Shown: positions 43,093 to 52,730, counted from the stretch's first letter. The stretch: DNA of 64,000 bases from Rhizobium sp. Root1334 (GCF_001426665.1 NZ_LMEY01000027.1:162439-226438); one strand, 5' to 3'. Notes: a model not told the origin generated them from the sequence alone. Translations and numbers: made by a program.

Positions 43093-44082
43093 ATGGCTTT
43101 GTCTTTGTTGAAGCGGCGGACGGCGCTTGGCCTTGCAATGGTGGCGGCATCGGCGCTTGCGCTTGGCACTGCGGCGCAAGCACAGGAATTCCCCGATCGT
43201 CCGGTAACCCTCGTGGTACCCTTTGCAGCCGGCGGCTCGACCGACGTGGTCGCTCGCATCATCGGTCAGAAAATGGCTGACGATCTTGGCCAGCAGGTCG
43301 TGGTTGAGAACGTCGCAGGCGCCGGCGGCAATCTCGGCGCCGACCGGGTGGCACGCGCCGAGGCCGATGGTTACACGATCCTGATGGGAACGGTCGCGAC
43401 CCACGCGCTCAACCCGTTGATCCTGAAGACCAAGCCTTATGATCCGGAAAAGGATTTCGCCCCTGTCTCGCTGCTGGTGCTGGTCCCCAACGTGTTGGTG
43501 GTCAATCCGGAACTCCCCGCCAAGAATGTTGCGGAACTCGTCGCTCTGCTGAAGGCAGCCCCGGAGCAATATTCCTATGCCTCGTCCGGCAACGGCACGC
43601 CGCTGCATCTCTCCGGCGAATTGTTCAAGAAGATGGCCGATGTCAGCATGCAACATGTTCCCTACAAGGGATCAGGCCCGGCGTTGAATGACGTCATCGG
43701 CAATCAGGTGCCGATCATGTTCGATAATCTGCCGTCCTCCTCCGGCCATATCAAGTCCGGCACCCTGCGGGCGCTGGCCGTCACCACCAAGGAGCGCGCG
43801 CCGTCCTTCCCGGACGTGCCGACGATCGCCGAGACCATCCCCGGCTATGAGACCTATACGTGGAACGCTCTGTTTGCTCCGGCAGGGACGCCGAAGGAAG
43901 CCATCGACCGGCTGAATGCTGCGGCAAAGAAAGCTCTGGCCGACCCGACAGTGGCCGAGAAGATGAAAGAGTTCAGCGCCACGATCGTTGCCTCGACGCC
44001 GGAAGAACTCGCCACCCATGTAACGGCGGAACTGGCGAAATGGGGTCCGGTCGTCAAGGACGCCAACGTCCAGCTGGATTGA
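43093..44082 (+). CDS. Tripartite tricarboxylate transporter substrate-binding protein (TctC/Bug family)
   Basis: A 329-residue periplasmic binding protein. A signal peptide (MALSLLKRRTALGLAMVAASALALGTAAQA) is followed by EFPDRPVTLVVPFAAGGSTDVVARIIG, the Bug family start, and later YASSGNGTPLHLSGELFKKMADV and PYKGSGPALNDVIG. No tctA/tctB permease genes are adjacent, so its partner lies elsewhere or it works alone as a sensor. Ligand unknown, likely a carboxylate. Confidence 0.92.
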   Translation: MALSLLKRRTALGLAMVAASALALGTAAQAQEFPDRPVTLVVPFAAGGSTDVVARIIGQKMADDLGQQVVVENVAGAGGNLGADRVARAEADGYTILMGTVATHALNPLILKTKPYDPEKDFAPVSLLVLVPNVLVVNPELPAKNVAELVALLKAAPEQYSYASSGNGTPLHLSGELFKKMADVSMQHVPYKGSGPALNDVIGNQVPIMFDNLPSSSGHIKSGTLRALAVTTKERAPSFPDVPTIAETIPGYETYTWNALFAPAGTPKEAIDRLNAAAKKALADPTVAEKMKEFSATIVASTPEELATHVTAELAKWGPVVKDANVQLD

Positions 44083-44091
44083 TGCTGTTCC

Positions 44092-44114
44092 GCTCCCCGG
44101 TCAATCCGGGGAGC
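44092..44114 (+). terminator. Terminator hairpin after the tctC-like gene
   Basis: GCTCCCCGG (44092-44100), TCAAT, CCGGGGAGC (44106-44114), then ATTTCC. Stable stem with a weak T tail; it lies between convergent genes. Confidence 0.65.
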
Positions 44115-44129
44115 ATTTCCCGCGTCCGC

Positions 44130-45773
44130 TTAGACGCCGACGCTGCGTCCGGCGATGCGGCCAGAAAACAGGCAGCCGCCAAGAAACGTGCCTTCCAGCG
44201 CATTATAGCCATGCATGCCGCCGCCGCCGAAACCGGCGACTTCACCGGCAGCATAGAACCCCGGAACCGGTTCACCCGACAGCTCCAGCACCCGGCCATT
44301 CAGGTCCGTCTGCAGGCCACCCAGCGTTTTCCGCGTCAGGATATTCAGCCGCACGGCGATCAGCGGCCCGGCCTTGGGATCGAGCAGCCGGTGCGGTTTG
44401 GCAGTCCGCATCAGCCTGTCGCCGAGATAGTTGCGCGCACCCCGGATGGCGGTAATCTGCGCGTCCTTGGAGAAGGTGTTATCAATCTCCCGGTCGCGCG
44501 CTTCAATCTGGCCGCGCAGATGGTCCAGCGACAGCCGCCCCTCGCCGCTCAGGGCATTCATCGCCTCGACCAGATCCTCCAGCCTGTCGCGAACAATAAA
44601 ATCCTCGCCCTTGTCCATGAAAGCCTGCACGGGGTTCGGCGGATTCTTGCCGAGCCTTTTCAGGAGCAGCGGAATATCCTTGTTGGTCAGATCCGGGTTT
44701 TGCTCGGAACCGGATAGCGCGAACTCCTTCTTGATGATCGCCTTGGTCAGGATAAACCAGCTATAGTCGGCCCCGGTCCTGCGGATGGCTTTCAGTGTGC
44801 CGAGCGTATCGAAGCCCGGCATGGCGGGCGCTGCAAACCGGTTGCCATCGGCATCGCACCAGAACGAGGATGGCCCGGGCAGGATGCGAATGCCGTGGTT
44901 CGACCAGACCGGATCAAAGTTTTTCAAGCCCTCGGTGTAGTGCCACATGCGGTCCTTGTTGATCACCGATCCGCGCGCATGCTCGGCAATTTCGATCATC
45001 CGCCCATCGACATAATCCGGCACGCCGCTGACCATGAAGCTCGGCGGCGGACCCAACCGATCGACCGGCCATTGGCGGCGAACCATATCGTGATTGCCGC
45101 CGATGCCGCCGGACGAGACGACGACGGCGCCAGCCTCGAACCAGAACTCGTCAACCACCTCGCGCGAACTGCGCTGGCCGCGCGGCACGCCGTCATTTCT
45201 CAACACTGAACCGCGCGCACCGGTGACAGTGCCATTGCTCATGATCAATTCATCGACCTGATGACGGAAGCGAAAGCGAATGCGGCCCCGCGCCTCCAAT
45301 GCCCGTGCCCGGGCGATGAACGGCGCCAGAACGCCCGGACCAGTCCCCCAGGTCACATGGAAGCGCGGCACCGAATTTCCGTGACCATTGGCCAATCCTC
45401 CGCCGCGCTCGGCCCAGCCGACCACCGGGAACCAGCGCATGCCCTGACTGTGCAGCCAGGACCGTTTTTCGTTCGCTGCAAAATCGAGATAGGCCTCCGC
45501 CCAGCGGCGCGGCCAATAGTCTTCGGGGCGGTCGAACTGCGCCGATCCCATCCAGTCCTGCCGCGCCAGATCGAGCGCGTCGTGGATGCGCATGCGGCGC
45601 TGCTCCGGGCTGTCGATAAACAGAAGGCCCCCGAGCGACCAGAACGCCTGCCCGCCGAGATTCTGTTCGCCTTCCTGATCAAGAACGATGACGCGCAGCC
45701 CGCGATCGGCAGCCTCCACGGCGGTCACCAGACCGGCAAGCCCCGCCCCGATCACCAGCACATCGCAATCCAT
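44130..45773 (-). CDS. FAD-binding dehydrogenase (3-ketosteroid dehydrogenase-like fold)
   Basis: A 547-residue flavoprotein. N-terminal dinucleotide motif DVLVIGAGLAGLVTAVEAADRG and LGGQAFWSLGGL; C-terminal FAD-binding segment VPGFYAAGEVAGFGGGGMHGYNALEGTFLGGCLFSGRIAG. Relatives are annotated as FAD-binding dehydrogenases of the fumarate reductase/KsdD superfamily. No electron-transfer or steroid genes are near, so the substrate is unknown. Convergent with the tctC-like gene; possible co-function with that binding protein is only positional. Confidence 0.85.
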   Translation of the reverse strand: MDCDVLVIGAGLAGLVTAVEAADRGLRVIVLDQEGEQNLGGQAFWSLGGLLFIDSPEQRRMRIHDALDLARQDWMGSAQFDRPEDYWPRRWAEAYLDFAANEKRSWLHSQGMRWFPVVGWAERGGGLANGHGNSVPRFHVTWGTGPGVLAPFIARARALEARGRIRFRFRHQVDELIMSNGTVTGARGSVLRNDGVPRGQRSSREVVDEFWFEAGAVVVSSGGIGGNHDMVRRQWPVDRLGPPPSFMVSGVPDYVDGRMIEIAEHARGSVINKDRMWHYTEGLKNFDPVWSNHGIRILPGPSSFWCDADGNRFAAPAMPGFDTLGTLKAIRRTGADYSWFILTKAIIKKEFALSGSEQNPDLTNKDIPLLLKRLGKNPPNPVQAFMDKGEDFIVRDRLEDLVEAMNALSGEGRLSLDHLRGQIEARDREIDNTFSKDAQITAIRGARNYLGDRLMRTAKPHRLLDPKAGPLIAVRLNILTRKTLGGLQTDLNGRVLELSGEPVPGFYAAGEVAGFGGGGMHGYNALEGTFLGGCLFSGRIAGRSVGV

Positions 45774-45901
45774 CGGTATCCTCCTGCAACTTCACCCTTA
45801 CCGGACATTACGCACACGTAAACGTCAGGGCAACGGGAACACGACCGGAAAATCCATGGCAAAGAATGATGGACCGCCGCGCCAAACCGCGGCGGCATCC
45901 G

Positions 45902-46933
45902 CTACTTCTCGGTGAGCTTCAACTCGATACGGCGGTTCTGTGACCGAGCTTCGGGCGTGTCGCCCTCGGCAATCGGCTGAAACTCGCCAAAGCCCGCAGC
46001 AACCAGCCGATCGGCCGGAACACCCTTGGAAATCAGGAATTTGACGACCGATGTCGCGCGCGCCGAGGAAAGCTCCCAGTTGTCGGCATAGCGCCCGGAG
46101 CCGGACAGCGGCACATTGTCGGTATGGCCATCGACGCGAAGCACCCAGTTGATCTCGGAGGGAATTTCCTTGGCGAGATCAAGCAGCGCTGAGGCAAGCT
46201 TGGCCATCTCCTCCTGTCCAGCGGGGTTCAACTCATTGCCGCCGGACGGAAACAGAACCTCCGACTGGAAGACGAAACGGTCGCCGACAATACGGATATT
46301 TTCGCGGTCGGAGAGGATTTCGCGCAGACGGCCGAAGAAATCGGAACGATAACGGTTGAGTTCCTGCACGCGCTGCGCCAGCGCCACGTTCAGGCGGCGG
46401 CCGAGATCGGCGATCTTTGTCTGCGAGGCATTGTCCTTGGCTTCTGAGGCCTGCAGCGCGCCTTCGATGGCAGCGATCTGACTGCGCAACGCGGCGATCT
46501 GCTGGTTCAGCAGGTCGATCTGGTTCATCGCCCTTGTGCTCACCTGCTTTTCAGCATCGAGCTTGCCCGTCAGGTCGCCAATCTGCTGGTTTGCGCTGTC
46601 GGAACTGCCTGCCCCCTGTTGCAGCAGCGCCTGCAGCCGCGAGCGCTCGCCCTCGGACGTCGCCAGCGAAGCCTGCAGATTGGCCAGTGAATCCTCAAGA
46701 TCCTGCTTGCCGCCCTTTTCCAGCGCCAGAAGCTGGGTTAGTTCGTTGATCTGGCTGTTCAACCGGTTGAGCACATCATCCTTGCCGCTGATTTCGCGGC
46801 TGAGCAGAAACTGCCCGAGCACGAAGACGCAGAGCAGGAACATGATGGACAAGAGCAGCGTCGACAAAGCATCGACAAAACCAGGCCAGTAATCGACAGT
46901 CCTCTGGCTGCGGCCCTTACGCGCCAATGCCAT
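45902..46933 (-). CDS. MotB/OmpA-like peptidoglycan-binding stator partner
   Basis: A 343-residue protein with one N-terminal membrane helix (FVDALSTLLLSIMFLLCVFVLGQFLL, residues 19-44, with an Asp at the start of the helix as in MotB). A long coiled coil spans about 50-180, and a C-terminal OmpA domain (VFQSEVLFPSGGNELNPAG, RVDGHTDNVPLSGSGRYADNWELSSARA, RSQNRRIELKL) binds peptidoglycan. The start overlaps the MotA-like stop by one base (TGATG). No flagellar genes are near. Confidence 0.9.
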   Translation of the reverse strand: MALARKGRSQRTVDYWPGFVDALSTLLLSIMFLLCVFVLGQFLLSREISGKDDVLNRLNSQINELTQLLALEKGGKQDLEDSLANLQASLATSEGERSRLQALLQQGAGSSDSANQQIGDLTGKLDAEKQVSTRAMNQIDLLNQQIAALRSQIAAIEGALQASEAKDNASQTKIADLGRRLNVALAQRVQELNRYRSDFFGRLREILSDRENIRIVGDRFVFQSEVLFPSGGNELNPAGQEEMAKLASALLDLAKEIPSEINWVLRVDGHTDNVPLSGSGRYADNWELSSARATSVVKFLISKGVPADRLVAAGFGEFQPIAEGDTPEARSQNRRIELKLTEK

Positions 46934-48036
46934 CAGTCATTACCTCCGCCGTCTTCAACGCGGGCAAGCTTGGACGGTGCTCTGTCTGGATGCGCCGGGA
47001 TCCTGTCTGCCTGGCCGATGCGGGCCGAGAGCTTGTCGAGCGTCTTGCGCATCGACTTGGCTTCCTCCTGCTGTGCCTCGATCCAGTCGCGCAGCATCTG
47101 CTGCTCGCCGCGCATATTCTTGACCAACCCTTGAATGCCCTCTGCAAGGCTGGCCATCGCAGCCGTCGTGCGCTGGTTCATGCCGCCATCCTGGTTCAGC
47201 CGGGCCAGTTGCTCGGTCAGTTGACGCAGTTCGTCCACCGGCGCAGCCGTCTGCCTGCCGGGCGCAACCATCTGATCGGAACTGACGTCCGTCACGGAGG
47301 ACAGCCAGTTTTCAAGTTCGGTATAAAACCGGTTCTGCGCCCTACCCGCCTGCAGATCGAGAAAGCCAAGGATAAGAGAACCCGACAGACCGAAGAGCGA
47401 TGTCGAAAATGCCGTACCCATGCCGGTCAAAGGTGCGGACAGGCCGGTCTTCAGTGCGGCCAGGACGTCTTCTGTACTTCCTGTTCCTGCATCCAGAGAC
47501 TGGATGACGGTGTTGATCGAACCGATTGTGCCGAGCAGGCCCCAGAAGGTCCCGAGCAGGCCGAGGAAGACCAGAAGCCCGATCAGGTAGCGCGAGGTAT
47601 CGCGCGATTCGTCCAGCCGGGTCGCAATCGAATCGAGGATGGAGCGCAGCGCGGTTGTCGAGATCGACATCGAATGGCGCTGGCCGATCAATGCCCGCAT
47701 CGGCGCCAGAAGCACCGGATCGCGGCCCACCTTCTCGGCGCTGCCGGCTGCGCGGAACGAATTGAACCAGCGAACTTCCGGCCGCAGGCTGAAAACGTGA
47801 TTGAAAACCAGCAGGATACCGATCAGGAGAACGCCGAAAATCAGACCATTCAAGCCGGGATTGCTGAGAAAAGCCGCCTGTGCCTGGCGAAACAGGATAG
47901 CCCCAAGGAAGCCCACAATGATCAGGAAGATCACCATGGTCCAGAAGAAGACCATCGGGCTCGACAGCTTGTTGGGATTATACCCCTCGTTCAAATCTCC
48001 GCCGGCATCCCATCCCGACAGTTCCAATTTCGCCAT
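46933..48036 (-). CDS. MotA/TolQ/ExbB-like proton channel protein
   Basis: A 367-residue membrane protein. Hydrophobic segments lie near 28-50 (MVFFWTMVIFLIIVGFLGAILF), 60-82, and about 150-175 (LIGLLVFLGLLGTFWGLLGTIG), with GLSAPLTGMGTAFSTSLFGLSGSLILGFLDL, the MotA/ExbB core, at about 195-225. A soluble C-terminal coiled coil follows. Together with the OmpA-domain partner it should form a proton-driven motor acting on the cell wall. Conserved in Rhizobiales outside flagellar loci; function unproven. Confidence 0.88.
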   Translation of the reverse strand: MAKLELSGWDAGGDLNEGYNPNKLSSPMVFFWTMVIFLIIVGFLGAILFRQAQAAFLSNPGLNGLIFGVLLIGILLVFNHVFSLRPEVRWFNSFRAAGSAEKVGRDPVLLAPMRALIGQRHSMSISTTALRSILDSIATRLDESRDTSRYLIGLLVFLGLLGTFWGLLGTIGSINTVIQSLDAGTGSTEDVLAALKTGLSAPLTGMGTAFSTSLFGLSGSLILGFLDLQAGRAQNRFYTELENWLSSVTDVSSDQMVAPGRQTAAPVDELRQLTEQLARLNQDGGMNQRTTAAMASLAEGIQGLVKNMRGEQQMLRDWIEAQQEEAKSMRKTLDKLSARIGQADRIPAHPDRAPSKLARVEDGGGND

Positions 48037-48186
48037 GGGGCTCTACTCTCCGGTTTGCCAGTGCTGCGGCCTTGCCATTATCCAACAGGTAGGGCGGCGC
48101 TGGGCGGAGACTACTGCATAATTCCTCAAATCGGAATCGATTTAAGGAAAAATTAGGCTGCAAATTTAAAGCACTACAGTGGCCTT

Positions 48187-48208
48187 CGCGCGTCACGAAT
48201 GACGCGCG
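48187..48208. repeat. Perfect 9-bp hairpin between the stator pair and suhB
   Basis: CGCGCGTCA (48187-48195), CGAA, TGACGCGCG (48200-48208). No T-run on either side. It lies about 90 bp after the suhB stop and 150 bp before the MotA-like start on the minus strand; possibly a Rho-type or mRNA-stabilising hairpin. Confidence 0.5.
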
Positions 48209-48299
48209 TTGCCGTGGCCGGACTTTTCGCCAAGCCGAAAGGGAACAACGGGCAACATCAACGGGACGAAAACAGCCGCCCGCTCAGGTTATTGCTGGC

Positions 48300-49100
48300 T
48301 TACTTGCCCGGAATGGGGCGGTGCAGCACATCGTGCAGCGCCTTGCGGATATATTCGTTGCCCGCAACGATCGAGCCATCATCCATCGGCTTGTTGCCGC
48401 CGTCGATATCGGCGACCCAGCCGCCGGCTTCACGAATCAACAGGATGCCCGCGGCCAGATCCCACGGCATCAGGCCGCGTTCCCAGAAACCATCGAACCG
48501 GCCAGCCGCGACGTAAGCGAGGTCAAGCGCAGCGGCTCCCATGCGGCGCACGCCGGCAACTTCGCCCATGACATGGCGCAGCTCGACCAGATAGGTGCCG
48601 TGATTGGCCACGCCCAGATGCGGGGTGCCGGTGCCGATGACGGCATCCGAGAGGTTCTTGCGGGCGGAAACGCGCAGACGGCGGTCGTTGAGGAAGGCTC
48701 CGCCGCCACGTTCAGCCGTGTAAAGTTCGTCGGTCGCCGGATTGAGGACGACAGCCGCGACAACTTCCCCCTGGCGCTCCAATGCCACCGAAATGGCGAA
48801 ATGCGGAATGCCGTGCAGGAAATTGGTCGTTCCATCCAGCGGATCGACGATCCAGCGATGCGCGCCATCGGTGCCGGCGATTTCTTCGCTTTCCTCGCCG
48901 AGGAAACCATAGGTCGGGCGAGCCTTCAAAAGCTCTTCGCGGAGCAGCTTTTCCGCCTTGCGGTCGGCCTGCGAAACGTAATCGCCTGGGCCTTTCAGCG
49001 AGACCTGCAGGTTCTGCACTTCGCCGAAATCGCGCGCCAGGGACTTGCCGGCCTTGAACGCGGCCTGAACCATGACATTGAGAAGAGCTGAGCGTGCCAT
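48300..49100 (-). CDS. suhB: Inositol-1-monophosphatase family protein SuhB
   Basis: A 266-residue Mg2+-dependent phosphatase. Motifs are GEESEE (about 68), WIVDPLDGTTNFLHGIPHF (Asp ligands, about 83-101) and the C-terminal WDLAAGILLIREAGGWVAD. In E. coli SuhB also acts in ribosomal RNA antitermination. efp lies upstream with a terminator between. The rhizobial sRNA often found near suhB was looked for and not seen. Confidence 0.93.
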   Translation of the reverse strand: MARSALLNVMVQAAFKAGKSLARDFGEVQNLQVSLKGPGDYVSQADRKAEKLLREELLKARPTYGFLGEESEEIAGTDGAHRWIVDPLDGTTNFLHGIPHFAISVALERQGEVVAAVVLNPATDELYTAERGGGAFLNDRRLRVSARKNLSDAVIGTGTPHLGVANHGTYLVELRHVMGEVAGVRRMGAAALDLAYVAAGRFDGFWERGLMPWDLAAGILLIREAGGWVADIDGGNKPMDDGSIVAGNEYIRKALHDVLHRPIPGK

Positions 49101-49121
49101 TTTGGCTTTCCTTCGAAACAG

Positions 49122-49145
49122 AAAACCGGCCGCAGGAACGGCCGG
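49122..49145 (-). terminator. Terminator of efp
   Basis: CCGGCCG (49126-49132), CAGGAA, CGGCCGG (49139-49145); on the minus strand it is followed by TTTTC. It lies after efp and just before suhB. Confidence 0.8.
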
Positions 49146-49170
49146 AAAAATTCAGATATGCCGCTGCGGA

Positions 49171-49734
49171 TCAGTCCGCGCGGCGGAGATAGGTAATTTC
49201 ATTGGTATCGACCAGAATGCGCTCTCCGGTCTCGACGAACGGCGGAACCATGACGCGAACGCCATTTTCCATGATCGCCGGCTTGTAGGAGGACGCCGCC
49301 GTCTGTCCCTTCACCACCGGATCCGCTTCCGCGATCGTCAGGACCACCTGGTCCGGCAGCGAGATACCGATCGGCTTCTCGTCGTAAAGCTTCACCGTCA
49401 CCATCATGCCGTCCTGCAGGAAGGTGGCGCGATCGCCGACAAAATCCTTCTGCAATTCCAGCTGTTCATAGCTCTCATTGTCCATGAACACCAGCGCATC
49501 ACCCTGCTCATAGAGGAACTGGAAGTCTTTCAGTTCAAGAGTGACCAGTTCAACGGTTTCCGACGAGCGAAAACGCTCGTTGAGCTTGGTGCCATCGATC
49601 AGGTTCTTCAGTTCCACCTGATTGAAAGCGCCACCCTTGCCGGGCTTGACGGTGTTGCACTTCACGGCAGCCCAGAGGCCACCATTGTGCTCGACCACGC
49701 TGCCGGGGCGAATTTCATTACCATTGATTTTCAT
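49171..49734 (-). CDS. efp: Elongation factor P
   Basis: A 187-residue factor that rescues ribosomes stalled on polyproline. N-terminus [21 protein letters not shown]; the loop [10 protein letters not shown] has Lys33, the position modified by beta-lysylation in E. coli. C-terminal OB domains end [21 protein letters not shown] 49734 (MKINGN) is preferred over the ORF extension MLP. Confidence 0.97.
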   Translation of the reverse strand: MKINGNEIRPGSVVEHNGGLWAAVKCNTVKPGKGGAFNQVELKNLIDGTKLNERFRSSETVELVTLELKDFQFLYEQGDALVFMDNESYEQLELQKDFVGDRATFLQDGMMVTVKLYDEKPIGISLPDQVVLTIAEADPVVKGQTAASSYKPAIMENGVRVMVPPFVETGERILVDTNEITYLRRAD

Positions 49735-49839
49735 GGGGAGCATTCCCTAAAGAACTGAAAGCCGCCCCTACGGCCAGCCAATCCGGCGCTTCAAGACCAC
49801 AAAACCCCCGAAAGTTCAAGTCTTGGCGCAAAAACAGGA

Positions 49840-51042
49840 TCAGGACGACCGGTATTTGTTGGCAGCGCTCAGCGCCGCCTTCTGCTGCTCGTCCGTGAGC
49901 CCCAGGTAGAAATCCTCAAGAGCAGCGTCTTTCAACCCTGCCCGGCGCGACAAGACATACCATTTCGCAGCCTCGACCGGGTTGGGCCGCGTGCCGATCG
50001 CATTGATATAGAGATGCGACAGCTTGTTCTGCGCCACGACGTTGCCGCCTCCGGCGGCGCGCGACATCCACTTGAAGCCTTCCTCGAGGTTGCGGTCGCC
50101 GCCGATGCCATCGACCATCCAGATGGCAAGATCGAGCTGGGCGGTATCGAACCCGGCCTTCGCGGCCCTGAGCAACCAGTCGCGTGCCGTCGCCCGCTTG
50201 TTGTCATCGATGCCATCGACATTGAGATAGATCTGCGACAGCGCATATTGCGCATCGGCAATGCCCTGTTCGGCCGACTTCTCATAATACGGTAACGCGG
50301 CCTTCAGGCCCTTTTCGCCGGGCATGTCGGCGACAAGCAACTGGCCATAGTTGAACTGTGCCGAAGAATTGCCGAGATCGGCCGCCTTCTTCATCAGCTC
50401 TTCCGACCTCTTCTTGTCGCGCGTCACATCGCGGCCTTCCATCAACAGCAGCGCGTATTTGAACATCGCCGCCGGATCGCCGGAGTTAGCCGCCTGGCCA
50501 TACCAGAACGCCGCGTCCTTTTTGTTGCGGGCAACGCCGAGCCCTTGCGAGAAAATTTCCGCGACCAACGTCTGCGCCGCCGCATCGCCAAGCTGGGCGC
50601 GCGGCAGAGCCATTTCCATCGCCGTCAGGTAATAGCCGCGCTGGAAGGCGCCATAGGCATCGTCGGCCTTGCCCTCGAACGGCTTTTCCTGCGGCAGGGC
50701 CGGCAGTTCGGCGCCCATCCGCTCCAGCACGTTGACACCGGAAGAAGGCTCAAGCTTTTGCGCATCGTCCTTTTTCGCCGCATCATCGGCCTTTTTGGCT
50801 TCCTCGGGAGATTGCAAGGCGGGGATTTCGCCCTCCGGCAACGCAGCCCCATTGAACGGCGTGATGCGGCCGCGCTTGGCAACCACACCCTCGTCATTTT
50901 CGTCTTGCGCGACAACAGGCGCAGCATCGTTGACACCCGGCAGCGCGTCGTCGGCACGAAGGCCGGACGGCGCAGCCAGAAGGGCAACTCCCAGCAAAAA
51001 GAGAGGAATTCGGCGCAGCGATGGAGAACGACGGATCAACAT
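49840..51042 (-). CDS. Exported Sel1-repeat protein
   Basis: A 400-residue protein with an N-terminal signal (IPLFLLGVALLAAPSGLRA, residues 12-30), an acidic low-complexity stretch (about 70-125), and Sel1-like repeats from about 140 to 370, e.g. GDAAAQTLVAEIFSQGLGVARNKKDAAFWYGQAANSGDPAAMFKYALLLMEG. Sel1 repeats mediate protein contacts; related proteins in rhizobia include ExoR and Pod-like factors. It begins 9 nt after the ThiE-like gene and is probably co-transcribed with it. Confidence 0.87.
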   Translation of the reverse strand: MLIRRSPSLRRIPLFLLGVALLAAPSGLRADDALPGVNDAAPVVAQDENDEGVVAKRGRITPFNGAALPEGEIPALQSPEEAKKADDAAKKDDAQKLEPSSGVNVLERMGAELPALPQEKPFEGKADDAYGAFQRGYYLTAMEMALPRAQLGDAAAQTLVAEIFSQGLGVARNKKDAAFWYGQAANSGDPAAMFKYALLLMEGRDVTRDKKRSEELMKKAADLGNSSAQFNYGQLLVADMPGEKGLKAALPYYEKSAEQGIADAQYALSQIYLNVDGIDDNKRATARDWLLRAAKAGFDTAQLDLAIWMVDGIGGDRNLEEGFKWMSRAAGGGNVVAQNKLSHLYINAIGTRPNPVEAAKWYVLSRRAGLKDAALEDFYLGLTDEQQKAALSAANKYRSS

Positions 51043-51051
51043 GCAAATGTC

Positions 51052-51705
51052 TTAAGCTTCAAACCGTGGCGCTTTTTCGTCAAGAAGCGCATTGACGCTT
51101 GCAACGATGGCCCGGGCCTGTTCGGGCGCCGCAAACACGGCCAGCCGCAAGGCGACGAATTCGGCGCCGCTTTCGGCAACGGCCAGCACCGATTCCGGAT
51201 CCGTGCCGCCCATGACGATGCAGGGAATTTCGATCATCGAGGCCCACCATTCGGCCAGCGCCACATTCTTCGGATGCGCTTCCGGCTTGATATCGCCATC
51301 GATCTTGCCGAAGAACACATAGTCTGGGCGAATTTCACCCATTTCCAGTGCATGGTGCCGATCGGCGGCATTACCGCCGCCGACGATCAGCTTGGGTGTG
51401 AATTTTTCCACTGTCTCCGCCAGTTCCGCGGCATTGCCTGTCACATGCAGGCCGTCAGCCTTGGCACGGCCAGCAACGCGTGTATCGCCCGCAATCAACG
51501 CTGCCGCGCCCGCTTTCTGGATGACAGGAACCAGCACTTCGGCGTGCTTCTGGAACGTATGATCGTCCAGGCCGTATTGTGGCACGATCACGGAGCCGAC
51601 ATCGCCACCGCGCAGCGCATCGCCCAAAATGTGCGCCCGGCTGTCGATATCGGCGATATCCGGCACGATGAGGACGAGGCGGCAGCGATTATCTGTATTG
51701 CTCAT
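51052..51705 (-). CDS. Thiamine phosphate synthase-like protein (ThiE/TenI family)
   Basis: A 217-residue TIM-barrel protein. It has LIVPDIADID at the start, ADGLHVTGNAAEL (about 83-95), PDYVFFGKIDGD and IPCIVMGGTDPESVLAVAESGAEFVALR, matching ThiE in order. Several phosphate-binding residues differ from well-studied ThiE, and no other thiamine genes or TPP riboswitch are nearby, so it may be a paralogue. First gene of an operon with the Sel1 gene. Confidence 0.8.
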   Translation of the reverse strand: MSNTDNRCRLVLIVPDIADIDSRAHILGDALRGGDVGSVIVPQYGLDDHTFQKHAEVLVPVIQKAGAAALIAGDTRVAGRAKADGLHVTGNAAELAETVEKFTPKLIVGGGNAADRHHALEMGEIRPDYVFFGKIDGDIKPEAHPKNVALAEWWASMIEIPCIVMGGTDPESVLAVAESGAEFVALRLAVFAAPEQARAIVASVNALLDEKAPRFEA

Positions 51706-51808
51706 AATATCTCTATTCCCGGTGAAATACGCACCCGCGCGTCACCCCTACTCGATTTCAATCTGCAAAAGCGATAGACCCTAGCGGCAAAAGGATCAAC
51801 CGATACCC

Positions 51809-52588
51809 ATGCTTCCTGATTTCCAATTCTATGCCATTGCCATTCCCGCAGTGCTGCTCGTCGGCTTCAGCAAGGGCGGCATGGGAGAAGCACTTTCGCT
51901 GATGGGCGTGCCGCTTCTATCGCTGGCCGTCTCGCCGGTACAGGCGGCGGCACTTCTTTTGCCGATCCTGATTGCCATGGACCTGGTAGCGCTCTGGACA
52001 TGGCGAAAGCATGGCGACATGACGACGCTCAAGATCCTCCTGCCGGGCGCCCTCGTCGGCATCGTCATCGGCTGGGCCACAGCCGCGTATGTTCCGCGCG
52101 ATGCGCTCAGGCTGATCATCGGGGTGATTACCGTTCTTTTCGTCTTGCGCTACGTCTACAATCTCTGGCGCGCGCGACGCGGCATCATCACGCCCGCCAA
52201 GCCGCAAAGACCGGTTCAGGCTACGTTTTTTGGCGGCCTCGCCGGTTACGGCAGCTTCGTCGCCCATGCAGGCGGCCCACCGTTCCAGATCTACACCCTG
52301 CCGCTGAAACTGCCGCCGCGCGTGTATACCGGCACGATCGTCCGGTTCTTTGCCATCCTCAACGCCGTCAAGCTCATTCCCTATTTCGCGCTCGGGCAGC
52401 TCGATCTCAGCAATCTGACCACGTCGCTGACGCTGTTTCCGCTGGCCATGCTGGCCACCATGGCGGGCGCCTGGGTTGTCCGGCGGATGCAGCCGCAGGT
52501 ATTTTATCCGTTCATGTACACGATGGCATTTCTGGCCGGCTCCAAGCTCGTCTACGACGGAATTATCGCGCTTGTTGCAGGGTCCTGA
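51809..52588 (+). CDS. TSUP-family (TauE/SafE) membrane permease
   Basis: A 259-residue permease with about eight hydrophobic segments. LLVGFSKGGMGEALSLMGVPLLSLAV near the start and GYGSFVAHAGGPPFQIYTLPLKLPP (about 148-172) are family motifs. TSUP proteins export or import sulfonates, sulfite or related anions; the substrate is not predictable here. Start is ATG 51809. Confidence 0.9.
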   Translation: MLPDFQFYAIAIPAVLLVGFSKGGMGEALSLMGVPLLSLAVSPVQAAALLLPILIAMDLVALWTWRKHGDMTTLKILLPGALVGIVIGWATAAYVPRDALRLIIGVITVLFVLRYVYNLWRARRGIITPAKPQRPVQATFFGGLAGYGSFVAHAGGPPFQIYTLPLKLPPRVYTGTIVRFFAILNAVKLIPYFALGQLDLSNLTTSLTLFPLAMLATMAGAWVVRRMQPQVFYPFMYTMAFLAGSKLVYDGIIALVAGS

Positions 52589-52730
52589 ACGCCCGGCGGC
52601 ACCGGCCCCGGCATGTCGGAGGCAACTGCCCGGGTTCGGCACGCGGCGATTGCATACCGCAAGGCAAAATTTCTCTACCGCACCGCACAATTTACTTGCC
52701 GGGCGTCCTGATTTCTCCTAGCTTTTGCTT

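Noticed and set aside
45902-48036. A Zorya anti-phage system, suggested by the MotA-like/OmpA-like pair.
   Set aside because: The flanking genes are suhB and an FAD dehydrogenase; no ZorC, ZorD or ZorE gene is present, and the pair looks like the conserved rhizobial one.
48037-48299. The suhB-linked rhizobial small RNA (mmgR type).
   Set aside because: The characteristic CCTCCTCCC core is absent from the gap between suhB and the stator pair; only a 9-bp hairpin without a T-run was found.
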